This document shows, piece by piece, positions 20,790-31,900 of a DNA stretch of 64,000 bases (position 1 is its first letter; every line of letters starts with the position of its first letter). The stretch spans positions 8,557,001 to 8,621,000 of the forward strand of contig CATNEN010000007.1 of the NCBI GenBank assembly GCA_950097015.1, read 5' to 3'. Source of the DNA: Macrostomum hystrix (taxonomy: Eukaryota; Platyhelminthes; Macrostomidae). The translations under genes and the position numbers were made by a program. The notes beneath the pieces are model-generated. The model had not been told where the DNA came from. It ran no database searches and saw only the letters and a list, made by a program, of their open reading frames with translations.

Positions 20790-22130
20790 TTGACTTCTTC
20801 CATAATCTGGTTGCATGGCTCAAGCCCGGCGACTTTGCGGCCAAGATCGACCTCAAGGAGGCGTATCGTTCAGTGGGTGTCCATCCGTCCTCTAAATATC
20901 CCTGGGCATTTCAGTGGCGACAGCGAACCGACCTACCTGGCTGACACCCGGCTGAGCTTCGGCGCCGCGGCATCGGTGTACCACTTCAAAAGGCTGTCCA
21001 TGGCGGTGGTGCGCATGATGCAGCGACGCGGCCTCTCCTGTGTCGGCTGCCTCGACGACTTCGCCGTGGCCGGGAGCACCTACGAAGCCTGCGCTGAGGC
21101 CTGCGCTGAGGCCTACGAGAGCCTGAGGAACCTGGTGACAAGCCTGGGCTTCACTATCAATGAGCAGAAATCCAGCGCGCCGTCGAGGTGCACCGTTTTC
21201 CTTGGTGTCCTGATCGACACGGAGTTAGGGACGCTGAGCATTCCCCCGGCCAAGCTCAAGGAACTCTGTGGGCTGCCACCTATCTGGCCCCACTTCGCGC
21301 GAAACATCGTCATCGAGACCGATGCCTGCAACTCGGGCGGTGCCTGCATTGTGCGCGAGGCGGACAGAACCGACTGGCTTTACATCAACTGGAAGAAGAT
21401 CACGCCTGCCCTCGGCATCCTCGCGGCCTCGGGCATATATGTGGCTCTTCGCCGGTTCGGGCATCGTCGTGTACAGCGACAGACTCTCGGCGACACGGCC
21501 GAGTACGTGCGGCGCCTGGCTTAGCGCGGCGTGGAACCCGGCAGCCTCGGCGGCTACTTGGCAGCCATCAGCTGGAGCTTCAAGCTGGCAGCACAACTGC
21601 CGGCATCACCAAGTCTGCCTCGATAGACCTAGCGATTAAGAGCGCGAAGCGAACGAGCAGCCACTCGGTCAGGCAGCGAGACCCAATCACCCCGGCAATG
21701 CTGACCTGGCTCGCAAACCAGGTGGACCTAGAAGATCCTGCAGTTGGTGCCTTTTGGGCTGCCATGCTGTGCAGCTTCTGGGCGCTGCTCAGGAAAGCTA
21801 ATGTGTGCGGGCGTTACGTTATCCTAACCAGCGACGCGATCGCCCCGATATAGTCGGTGCTGGAGACTCCGGGTGCGACAGTCCAAGACAAACCAGAGTG
21901 GCGAAGACTACCAAGAGGCTGTCCTGCCGGGGACCACCCGCTGTGTTCTGTCCGAGCCCTGCGGCGGCACCTTAAGGTCAACAAGCTGAGGTCAGCGCCT
22001 GCGCATACCTGGCTGTTCTGCATCAGCACCCCTGGCTCCTGGCGCCCGCTGACAGGGCGTCAATTCGATCGCCGCCTCGTTCGAGCTTTGGCGGATGCGT
22101 CCTCAAAGTTTTTAGTCACGCCAAAACCAC
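20790..22130 (+). mobile_element. DIRS-like tyrosine-recombinase retrotransposon fragment
   Basis: Reverse transcriptase pieces in shifting frames: 'GDFAAKIDLKEAYRSVGVH' (motif A, about 20827-20885), 'CVGCLDDFAVAG' (motif C, LDD, about 21040-21075) and 'SLGFTINEQKSSAP' (about 21140-21185). An RNase H-like 'IVIETDACNSGGACIV' follows (about 21310-21355), then a tyrosine recombinase N-terminal region ('TPAMLTWLANQVDLEDPA', about 21692-21745; 'LCSFWALLRKANVC'). The order RT, RNase H, then YR is that of DIRS/Ngaro elements. At least three frameshifts; the YR active-site end is replaced by mariner sequence from about 22190. Confidence 0.75.
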
Positions 22131-22169
22131 ATGAGCTACGATCGTATATACATGAAACTTCACACCCTC

Positions 22170-22650
22170 AAAGTAGTACATCTATCATGATTTCACCCCA
22201 GTCAACAGTCCTTAAAATGAAAAACTGTTGGATACAGCAGCCATCGATTCTCAAACCCCTGCATGGCATCCTGCTGCATCACGACAATGCCTCCACCCAT
22301 ACTGCAGCGGCAACTCTGGACTTCCTGGGCACTGAAAATGTCCAGCTTGTCACGCACCCGCCCTACTCACAGACCTGCGACTCCTGGCTGTTCCCGAAAG
22401 TCAAGGAGGAGCTGAGGGGACGGCGGTTCGCATCGGATTCTGACGCTCTGGCGGCCAGGAAGGGTGACGAAGGGTCTCGACGAGCAGAGAGCTTCCAGGA
22501 CTGCTTCGTCAAGTGGTTTGAGCGCATGAACTCCTGCATTCGTCATGCTGGAGAGTACTCTGAAAAAAATGTAAACTCTGAGCCCCATATACTTGCATAT
22601 TTTATGCTTGGCGTGACTAAAGACTCTCAGCATGGCCCTTGTAACTAATA
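22170..22650 (+). pseudogene. Mariner transposase C-terminal fragment
   Basis: An open stretch encodes 'GILLHHDNASTHTAAATL' (second catalytic Asp), then 'VTHPPYSQTCDSWLF' (third Asp) and 'KVKEELRGRRFASD', the hallmark C-terminal half of a mariner-family transposase. The loop before the third Asp has lost about three residues relative to the usual spacing (31 instead of 34 residues between the aspartates). The N-terminal DNA-binding part and first Asp are absent. The frame is continuous with the upstream DIRS recombinase frame (21857-22648). Confidence 0.8.
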
Positions 22651-23040
22651 AAATTTTTATACACAATGCACCAGAAATAGCAGCAAAAGCAACAAAAATT
22701 ATCCAAACTATCATCCTCAGCTATCCAGTTTAGACAGTACACAAAGCCCCCTTTGTTGTTTGCTTCGCCGTCATCGAGGCAGTCGTCATGCAGCCAGACG
22801 TCATTAATAATGATTATAATACGAGCACTTGCATTATTACTGATTTTTTTCATCCTAGTCCGTTTATTTTCTCGTTTCGTCAGTCAGTCGGTCAGTCGGT
22901 CTCTCACGACTAATATAGTTACTAATACTATAGTTACTGTAACGATTTCTTATGCCACAAATTGAGTCCTCGCAGTAAGAGCCCGTTCATACGGCAGTGA
23001 GCCAATTCAGGCCGAGAGTCAAATATATATTTAAGTTTAA

Positions 23041-25760
23041 ATGCCTCCAAGATGGGACACTGAAACGCAGGGAAGTTACATTGAGGCATTGAATAACAAA
23101 CAAAGCGAAGAAATAATTAGAAAGTTGCAATCTATCGACGCACACGATGGAAAATCCCTGGAAAATTTGTTCTCGAGCTTGACCAACCTGCTTAGAGACT
23201 CAGTGGCAGAAAGCTGCGCAAAGACAATCATTCCGAACAAGTTCTGGACAAATCGAGACGAGACACTAAGAAACTTGAGCAAATCATTAAAGTACGTGGC
23301 CAGGAAAAAAAGACGTAGACCAACTGACAGCGCGCTGGCATCAGAATATAATGGGCTAGCGAAAAAATACAAACAACAGCTCAAGAAACTTAAGCAGATG
23401 GACATAAATGACTGCATTCAGAAAATGGCGGCTAACGGAACCTCAAAGGGATTCTGGTCCGGTCTTAGAAGAGCAGAAGAGTTGCTGTTCCCCAGCAGGA
23501 GACTTAACAGATCTCAAGCCCCAATCGCTGACATCGCGGACAACCTAACCAAAGTGTTTAACGCACATCCTTCTTCGGGAACCCAGCCGCATCGCACAGA
23601 TGAAGCAGTTAGTCCCGAAGATTTAATTAGCTGCGTAGATCTCGATAGAGCAGTTAAAAAGCTAAAGAGAAGAAAGGCTGCAGGAATAGATGGTATAACA
23701 AATGAGCACATTATCTACGGACAAGAGAAGCTAAAACCCGTACTTCTGAAGCTTTTTAACGCAAGCGTAAGACTCGGCCAGACTCCTGCACAGTGGTCAA
23801 ATGCCCTAATCACACCGATTTATAAAAAGGGTTCCCGTAGTGACCCCAAAAACTACAGACCCATAAGCGTGCTGCCTGCCCTGGCTCGCCTGTTTGCCTC
23901 ACTTATCTATGAAAAGCTAGAAACTCATATTCGCACCCTCGACTTGCTTTCAGCCAGTCAAATAGGAAATAGAAAGGGCTACCGAACTTCAGACCACATT
24001 GCCACTCTCTTGACGTTGATCCACAACAAAAAGCGTCGCAAAAGGCCATTTCACTTAGTGTTCTTTGACTTAAAAAGCGCATTTGACATGGTCCACCATC
24101 CAACACTTTTCCAACGACTTAGGGAGTTAAAGGTCAGCCCAGAAATAATCGAAGCAATACAAAGCATGTACTCAGGAGCTAAATTCCAACTGAAGATCTC
24201 AGATGGCCAAGCAACTAAGGCAAGGAGCATAACAAATGGAGTAAGACAAGGCTGTCCCCTATCCCCTCTACTCTTCTCACTCTATATAGATCCTTTGAGC
24301 ACAATGCTAAGGGATTCATTTCGCAGCGACACCTTCATTAAAGATGAACAAATCAACAACTTGCTATACTGCGATGATTTAGTGATCTTTGGAGAGAATC
24401 CTCGAGAGTTGCAGAAGGGCCTCGATAAAGTGTCAGAATTTTGTCAGAGCCACAAGCTAGAAATCAATATGCAAAAAACTAAGGTTATTAGCTGTTGCCC
24501 TGACCCATAAAAGACGGCTAACAAACTATTTCTGCAGGGACAACTGTTAGATAGCGTCAAAGAATGGAAATATCTTGGCTTTCACATCAATGCTAAAGGA
24601 ACCGTGGATTCCCATGCCACAGAGATTAACAAAAAATGTGGATATCCTATTCTTCTCTTAAGGAAATTAGCCAGCCATGGGGCGGTCAGATACAATCAGC
24701 TCATGCTGTACTGCACAGCAATGATAGAAAGCATAGCTCTGTACGCCTCTGAGGCCTGGGGGGCTTTTGTCTCGTGGAACCTGGGTCCTTGGGACCGCTG
24801 TCTTTTTGAAAGAGTAAACATCAGGTGCTGTAAAGCCATACTACAAGTCAGCCAAAATACGGATGGCAACGGGGCCCGCTCGGAGTTAGGCAGATTGCCT
24901 TTATTATACAACATCCAGAAAATAAGCATTTCGTACTGGGCCTCCATAACAAGCCGGCCGGACTCCATAATTTCCAAGTTATTGGCGGACCAAACATACA
25001 GTGATGTTGGAATCAAAGCAAAGACCAACAATGAGGTTATGCTGAACTGCAGAGGCATTAGTCCTGCAAAAGCAATTGGAAACCACAGGAAAAATTTCGT
25101 TTCTCAGTTCGATACCCATTGGAGACAAAGGACACAGAACTCAAGCAAGCTAAGTCACTTCTATTACTCCTTCAAGCAATATTATTCAGCCGAAAAATAT
25201 TTACAACAAATATACAACCCGGAGTGGAGACGTACCATAGCCTCGTTTAGACTAGGAAACCATAAGCTAGCTTGCGAAACATTGCGAACTGCGAGACCGA
25301 TAATTCCGTATGTAAATAGATTATGTAGTAAGTGCAAAACAGAAGTTGAAAACGAGGTCCACTTCCTTTTTAAGTGCACTTGGAATAAGTATAGCGCAGC
25401 ACGTTCGAAATTTGAGACGGAAGTTTCTGGGAAAACCCCCAATTTCATATCCTTAACAGCAGAAGAAAAATCTAACTACATAATGGCTCAAGACGATAGG
25501 GAAACCGCTGAAGCTTTAGCAAAATACATCATAGAAATATCTAAAATAAGGGAACAGCTGCCCTGAGACTACGAGATTTTACTAGCATTCAACAATAGAT
25601 ATTTCATAATTTGTTTTATCCCTGGCGTCCCTTGTGTTTTTACTGCTCTTATTTTTAATACCTTTGCTTTCCCTTCCCAGCTCGATATTTGATTCCTACT
25701 TAACTTCGCTTTTTATGTTGCTTTTCGTTGTTCATTTAAATGTGTTGTTAAAAAATATAC
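23041..25760 (+). mobile_element. Non-LTR retrotransposon (LINE) with near-intact RT frame
   Basis: A frame of 842 codons from 23041 to 25566 is interrupted by a single TAA at 24508-24510. It carries a non-LTR reverse transcriptase: 'ALITPIYKKGSRSDPKNYRP' (about 23805-23862), 'HLVFFDLKSAFDMV' (motif A), 'GVRQGCPLSPLLFSLYID' (motif B) and 'LLYCDDLVIFG' (motif C, YCDD). The C-terminal region ends in a cysteine/histidine motif ('CSKCKTEVENEVHFLFKC', about 25327-25380), typical of jockey-superfamily elements. There is no endonuclease domain upstream, so the copy is 5' truncated. The 3' end is non-coding and ends around an A-rich patch near 25770. All catalytic aspartates are present. Confidence 0.85.
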
Positions 25761-25769
25761 TCGTATATT

Positions 25770-26190
25770 AAAAAAAATCAGCACCCATAGATGGCGTGCG
25801 CGTTTTAATAATAATAAGTTTAACAGAGCGATAAGGAAGGGGGGTTGGTTAGAAGGGTAACGTGTGCGCGGACTGGCCAGAGGTAAGAGATGAAACGCAG
25901 GGGAAGGAAAGAGAGACGAGGTGAGAGCCAATCAGAGCCGAGAGAGAAGATAAATAAATTGAACAGGCAGGGGGGAGAGAGGAGAGAGTACATTAAGAGG
26001 GCGCGCGAAATGAGAAACCAGGGAGAAGTTAATACAGTTACTTTCTTACTTCAGAGAAGTGAAGAAACGGAAAGAATCCCTTTCTTAATCGTTTGGTCGG
26101 TCCATATGAGCCGACTGTAGTACTGTGAGATGTCTATCGTCAATACTGCTACTTCGTCGAATTTAAGTTTTCAAGCACATACTTAAATCA
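25770..26190. other. Purine-rich spacer
   Basis: Between the LINE and Crypton copy C. 25835-26040 is strongly purine-rich on the plus strand (GGAAGG, GAGAGA runs). A near-palindrome 'AATATACTCGTATATT' lies at 25757-25772. No gene seen. Confidence 0.5.
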
Positions 26191-26191
26191 A

Positions 26192-27390
26192 TTGACAAGC
26201 ATGGTGACTTTCGATTGTGATCTCGGGATCGACTTTGAGCCCATTGACTTTGCGACAATCAAGGAAGTGTTGGATATTGCGGGAACGCCTACAAATGGAG
26301 AAACGGAGCTTCCGGCTGAGGAGCAGAGACTGGAAGAGATAATTGCATCCGTTTTCCACGAGGGAACAAAGAAGAAGTGTCAATGGATGGTCAATGCCTT
26401 TCGAGCCTGACACGACAAGGAGCAGTGGGCAAAATCCGAACCTGGCGGTCCTGCTTTGAAGATTCTTGCCGATCTCGCCGACATGACCAAATCTGACTGT
26501 TTCGTGCGATGCCGAATCGCGCAGAAAGTAAGTCTGAGCCTTGCAGGCTCGCCCGCACTCAAGGGCTCTTGTCCTGTATATTTGCCATAGACTAACGGCT
26601 TTTACTTGTACTTATAATAGGTTGGTGCCCTTGGCACGAATACGCTAATACACAACACTGACCTCAACTATATCCTTTCTGCAGGTTCGTACAAGTAGTG
26701 GCGCTCCTTATTCTGCTTCTATACGTTGATGGACTTTTTCTGTATGTTGCAGTACTTTTTCGTCAACGAGTGCAAGCCACACAGCCTAAGGAAAGATTTC
26801 AAATTCGTGGAGAGTCGGCGAGCGTTAGCTTCGATGAAGCAGAGTACTCGAGATTGAAAAGGAAGACTGCGAAAGACTGAACCTATTCCTACTAGCATAG
26901 AGGACAAGCTGTGGTCTAATGGCTTGCTTGGTCGGGATACACTAAAACACTTAGTGCTTTGATCTGGGGCATTGGTAAGCACTTTGCTCTTCGCGTTGGA
27001 CCCGAATTGCGTAGTCTGGAATACGACCGACAATCAAACTAGAGAAGGTTGACGACGAGCTCTGCTTGTTTTATAGAGATATTACTGGATCAAAATCCAA
27101 TCAAGGCGGTCTTCGTCGCGAACCCAAAGTTGTCAGAGCTTTCGACACCGTCGAACACGTTAAATACATTGTCTATGGGTTCACCGACTACAGCTCGCGT
27201 CGACCAAGCGAGTGCCATGAGCTCTTATACTGCCATGCAATCGCCAGTGGATTATGCCATATGGATGGCGGCGTTGCCAGTGATCGTCCAAGGAAGAGAA
27301 TGCACTTGGGAGGTATGCGGCGACACAAACAAGGTGAACATCAATTTCGAATACCTGTAGGATTGAAGCACTTTTGCGACGTTAAATAGT
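26192..27390 (+). pseudogene. Crypton-type tyrosine recombinase, copy C
   Basis: The third relative in the window. ATG 26201 opens an acidic N-terminal segment resembling copy A ('VTFDCDLGIDFEPIDFATI'), ending at a TGA at 26408; another frame continues with 'KEQWA'. A catalytic-Arg region 'LRVGPELRSLEYDRQS' (about 26990-27037) aligns with copy A 'LRGGHELHSLEYNKQ', and 'FYRDITGSKSNQGGLRRE' (about 27069-27122) matches the family's 'tgsKtnqGGl' strand. The C-terminal His..Tyr end was not found. Frames change at least three times and stops occur, so it is non-functional. No similarity to flanking LINE or eIF4G sequence. Confidence 0.65.
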
Positions 27391-28940
27391 TTTATCAGAA
27401 ATATATTGTTGCTGTTGAGTGGCTTTATCTGGCCCGGATTTAGTTTTAGTATTTAAAACAAGGATTTAGTTTAACTTTGAATTAAAGCGTCTAGCAAGCG
27501 CCTTCAAGTGCATGGATTACAAGTTACATAGATATACTGAATGTACAAAACTAATTACTGTAATAATTTGAAAATGTATTTACGTGAGGCGCCACGCCAT
27601 TTTGGATTAGAATTATAAACATGCCTTTCTTGAAGTGTCTCCATTTTTAGTGGCTTATATTGCGTCTGCACCTGCATGTGGCCAGATTTAGTTAGGTGCA
27701 TGTTAAAATGCGCTAACACTTACATTTGCGATTCACATTCATGGTATCTTAAAATATTGGACCCATTTAAGTAGTATAAAGCGAACGTATCCACAAGTTT
27801 TGCCTACATCACTCAGGCGATTTACGTAAATCGAAAGCTTTTCTCGTTAAATCATCAAAGTTTTGACGAGACATCGAGCTTCAGTTAGTTTAAACAGCGA
27901 TAATGAAATAAATGTTTGATAATAAGATTCCAAGGCTTAGAAGCGTGTTGAGATACTCTGGGGATTGCGCAATTCGTGGCAGACATGGATCCAAAATGTA
28001 TTTATATGACTGAATCACCTAATCAAAAGTAGAGACGAATTTCTGTCATAATTTAGAACTTCAAACTGCTTTCATGTTGTCTGCTTTAAGACTTATAATT
28101 TTCCTATGGAGAATTTGATGGCTTGCATCTACTGAGTTGACGACATGGTCGTGTTGCGAATTCAGACCAGCTACATTTTCATGGATCCTAGAAAAGTGAG
28201 AGCTCTTTAGAAAAAGACACATATTTCAACTGAAATACTCGCTTACATTGAATATTGGAGAACGATCGTAAGGCGAATAGAAATAGCTACTCGTAACAGC
28301 GACAGAGTAAAAACATTGAAACCAGCAGATCTATAAGTGCCCGAAGCTTCTGTCACACAGTAAACATAAGGACTATGCCGATGCATGCACAAGCAAATAA
28401 ATTAAGTTAATGTTTTTTAAACGGTATCGGCACAAAGCCAGTAATTAAAAACGACGCAAACAGTTTCAAAGCTGCGCCACGCAATTGGCGACACCTGTAG
28501 GTACAGGAACCTGCGAAATGAGCGATTCCACACCGGCTAATCGGCAGGCGGTAAGTCAACTGCGGGCAAGCCTTCAAGTGTACCGTACCTCTTAAATTAA
28601 GGAGCAAGAATCATCCAAGAGTGTAGAAGCATAGGGTAGCGAAGTTCATTTTAATTTAAGCTAATAGTCACATCTGTTACAGTTAAACAGAGGGCGAGTC
28701 GGAGGCGAAGTCGAGAAAGTGGCCGATAAAGATCAAGAATAGAGAAAAAACAGGAAAAACAACAAGCAACAAAAATTGGTATAGGATATATTATGTTTCA
28801 TTCTAAGCTTAGAAGCGGAAATCAATCAAACTGGGGGAATTAGTGCAGCGTCGGGAACCGGTGGCTCGGTGAACACTGAGTCAACCTCGAATCAGCTCTG
28901 GGACTGGTGGCTAGGCTCGCAAAATGCAGGGATTCGGGGG
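27391..28940. other. AT-rich intergenic region 3' of eIF4G
   Basis: No convincing gene. The right part (about 28690-28940) should hold the eIF4G 3' UTR. I saw no classical minus-strand AATAAA there. Confidence 0.5.
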
Positions 28941-31900
28941 CTAGGAGTCAGAGGGACTGTGCGTGGACTCCAGCGTCTTAATGAATACCCGGGTTGCGTC
29001 CTGCAGCTCCTGACTGGCGTTCTGGTGCCACTGTTTGAACGAGTCCTCGCAGATGATTGTGTTTTCAAGGTAGATAAAGAATAAGTCGTTTATTAAACCT
29101 GAAAAGCGAAGATGGGGTGAGTGAATGGTCGTCAGCACAACTTTAATATGAGAATTCCAGCACGCACAACTGTGAAAAAACCGAATGTACTCACTGAGTG
29201 AATAGCCGGCATCCATCACGGTTTCGCATGTGGCGCTGAGAACCCACTGCTGTTGCTGCTCCTGGGTCTCGATGTGTCGCATAAGGACCGGCTTAACCAG
29301 AAGGAACATGCCTTTGTTTAGTTTTTTGTTCTCTGGAGTTGCAGAAAAGCGGCGCCGAGCGAGAGATAAGTAAAACAGAAGATAAGTGGGGAGAACATTT
29401 TTCGAGATAAAACAGCAAACTCTGAATAATATCAAGAGCAAGAAGCAACTAGAAATGTTTATTCTAAACGCTCGAAAGACATACATAATCTTAATTTTCT
29501 TTATCTATCTGCAGGTAGTATGGACATATCCGACCCTCTTTACTCACGAATGCAGCTGCGACAGACGCTGCGCACGAGAACCTGCATAAACTTGCGGGTC
29601 TCCAACAGCTTCTTGTCCACCTCCTTCTCAATGATGGCTATTAGCTCTTCGGACAGCAGATCCTTAGTTGATGGCTGATCATCTGCGGAAATGATCTTGT
29701 GCTCGATCTGTTCGCCCACTGCATCCAGGGACAGGGGTGATGGCGACATCGGCGTCTCCTGCAGCGTGAACTCGAGCTTGTTGACAGCCACGAAGTCAGC
29801 GGCAGCGGCGGCGTCAGGCAACTCCAGCAGGTTGTGCCAGACGATGCCCGCCTCCCTGAAGGCGGCGCCAACGCGGTCGTGGCCGAGCCGCCCGCTGGCC
29901 AGGTGCAGCGCCCGCGAAAGAATCTCGCCGCGAAGAGGTCGCCGGCTCGAGTCGCGCAGCTCGGCGGGAATCTTCAGCAAAAGCTGCTGCACGCAGGGCA
30001 GGTAGGAGGCCGCCTTCTGCACGAATGAGGAGAAAATCTCGCCCAGGTAGCTGGACAGAAGCGGGAAGTCCGACAGGAAATCCTCCGCCATCTCCATGAT
30101 GGGCGAAAACCTGCAGGAGACAGGAGGTTCATGGGGCAGCTGGTCATTTGAGTGGCACATTTAGAGATGATTCTACTTATGGGTTTGTGAAGGGTTAATG
30201 CTATCCATGTGAACGTAAAGCTAAAAAACTAGAGATCCCAAGATTCATTCCAGTCTGACGGACTCACCCCTCAATGAGGTCCTTGGTGCTGAGCAGGTCG
30301 CTGTTCAACAGCTCGAACAGCAACTGGCCGCCGCGCTCTCGCAGCTCCTTGCTGTTCTCATTCAGCAGGTGCTCCGCGTTGGCCTCGACAAACACGCTGA
30401 CTTGTGGATGCTGAGCGATTTCAGCGAAGCTGGCCTTGGTGTCCTGCGGAAGCGCGAACGAATGAATTGTACTGTAATAATAATTAGAGAAACACAATAT
30501 TCGTAGGGGCTGTGGACCCTGGCGCACTCTCACTGTGCCTTAATTTGACTTTCATAGGAATAAACTGCCATAATGAACGTGGTCTCGCTGCGGATTCGCG
30601 CCTAGAGACCTGGTGCTACAGTCAGACGCGACAACACTCTGGCACTCAAACCCTATCCCAAAACAAACATTTAAGACCTAACTGGTTCAAATCCCTTCCA
30701 TATTAGCCCGCTTAGTTCTTATTAAAAAACAAATCGGCTGGTTAAAATGAGTCATCACTACCTCAAGCGAGCAAAGCGACCCGAGCCACTCCATCATGAT
30801 ATTCTTGCTTCTTCTTTCCAGGACATCGCGCGGCATGACTGGCGTTTCAATAGCCCGCGCCGGCAGCTCCATGCTAGACTGTGACCGCGGCATCTTGCCA
30901 GAGGCCGCCAGAGCTGCCACAGTCGGCTGCTGCAGTGGTGCATCCCGATGGGGCGAGGCGTCGCGGCTGGTTCCGCGGCTGGCGCTGGACTCGCGAGAAT
31001 TCTTTTGGCTGCCGAATCTGCAATAGCGGTGTCAGTGGCACAGAATTGAGGGAATCAGAAAGCTTAAGCAGTAACGGTCTCTAAGGTTCACAATGCTAGA
31101 TTTTGGCCCAACACCAAAATGACATTAAACCCGATAAACGATCAAGCGACAGTTTCCTTACTTTGGCGTGCCACGGCCCCCGTCTTCCTTGCCACCTGGC
31201 CTTGCTTTAGCAACGAAGGACGGCCGTTGCGGTCCCAGACGGGTCTGGGCTTGGCCTTGCTCCTGGCTGCTGCCGATCACCATCTTGCGCGCGTCCATCT
31301 TCTGCGCCTTTCGCGTGGTTGTAACCGCCGTCCACTCGCTGGTCGCAGTGGCCGGAACCGGCGGACCAGCCGGAGGTCGGCTGTAGCTGCCCTGCCGACC
31401 GCCCCGAGTCTGTTGCATGCCCGCCAGCTGCTGTTTCTTGGACTCCTCTTCCTGCCTGGCCTTCAGCTCAAGCTCCTCCTTCGTCATCGGCCGCTCGTGC
31501 AATCGAATCTCCATCTCGCGACGCTCCCATTTCCGCTCCCGCATCTCCACGATGTCCTGCAGGCGGAAGCGAACCTTCGACTCAATCTCCTTGCTTTTGA
31601 TCAGCTTCTTGATCCGATCAAAGTACTGATCGATTCTGCCTTTGGCGCTGTTCTCACTCTCCAGCTTCTTGCCGACTGTCTTCAGCAGCTCGCACAGGCA
31701 CTCCAGCGACTCTGTGAACATGCTCTTGTTGCCGTGATCTGACTTCAGCTGCGACACAATGCACTGGTGAATGATGTTTGCCGTCAGGATGTCTTTCATG
31801 AACAACTCGCCGATGAATCTGAAAAGACGATTGCAAATCGGTTGACCCAGTAAATTTACCGTCAGTCTTGTCTTTTGGATGTAGCTCGTAAGACATGTAC

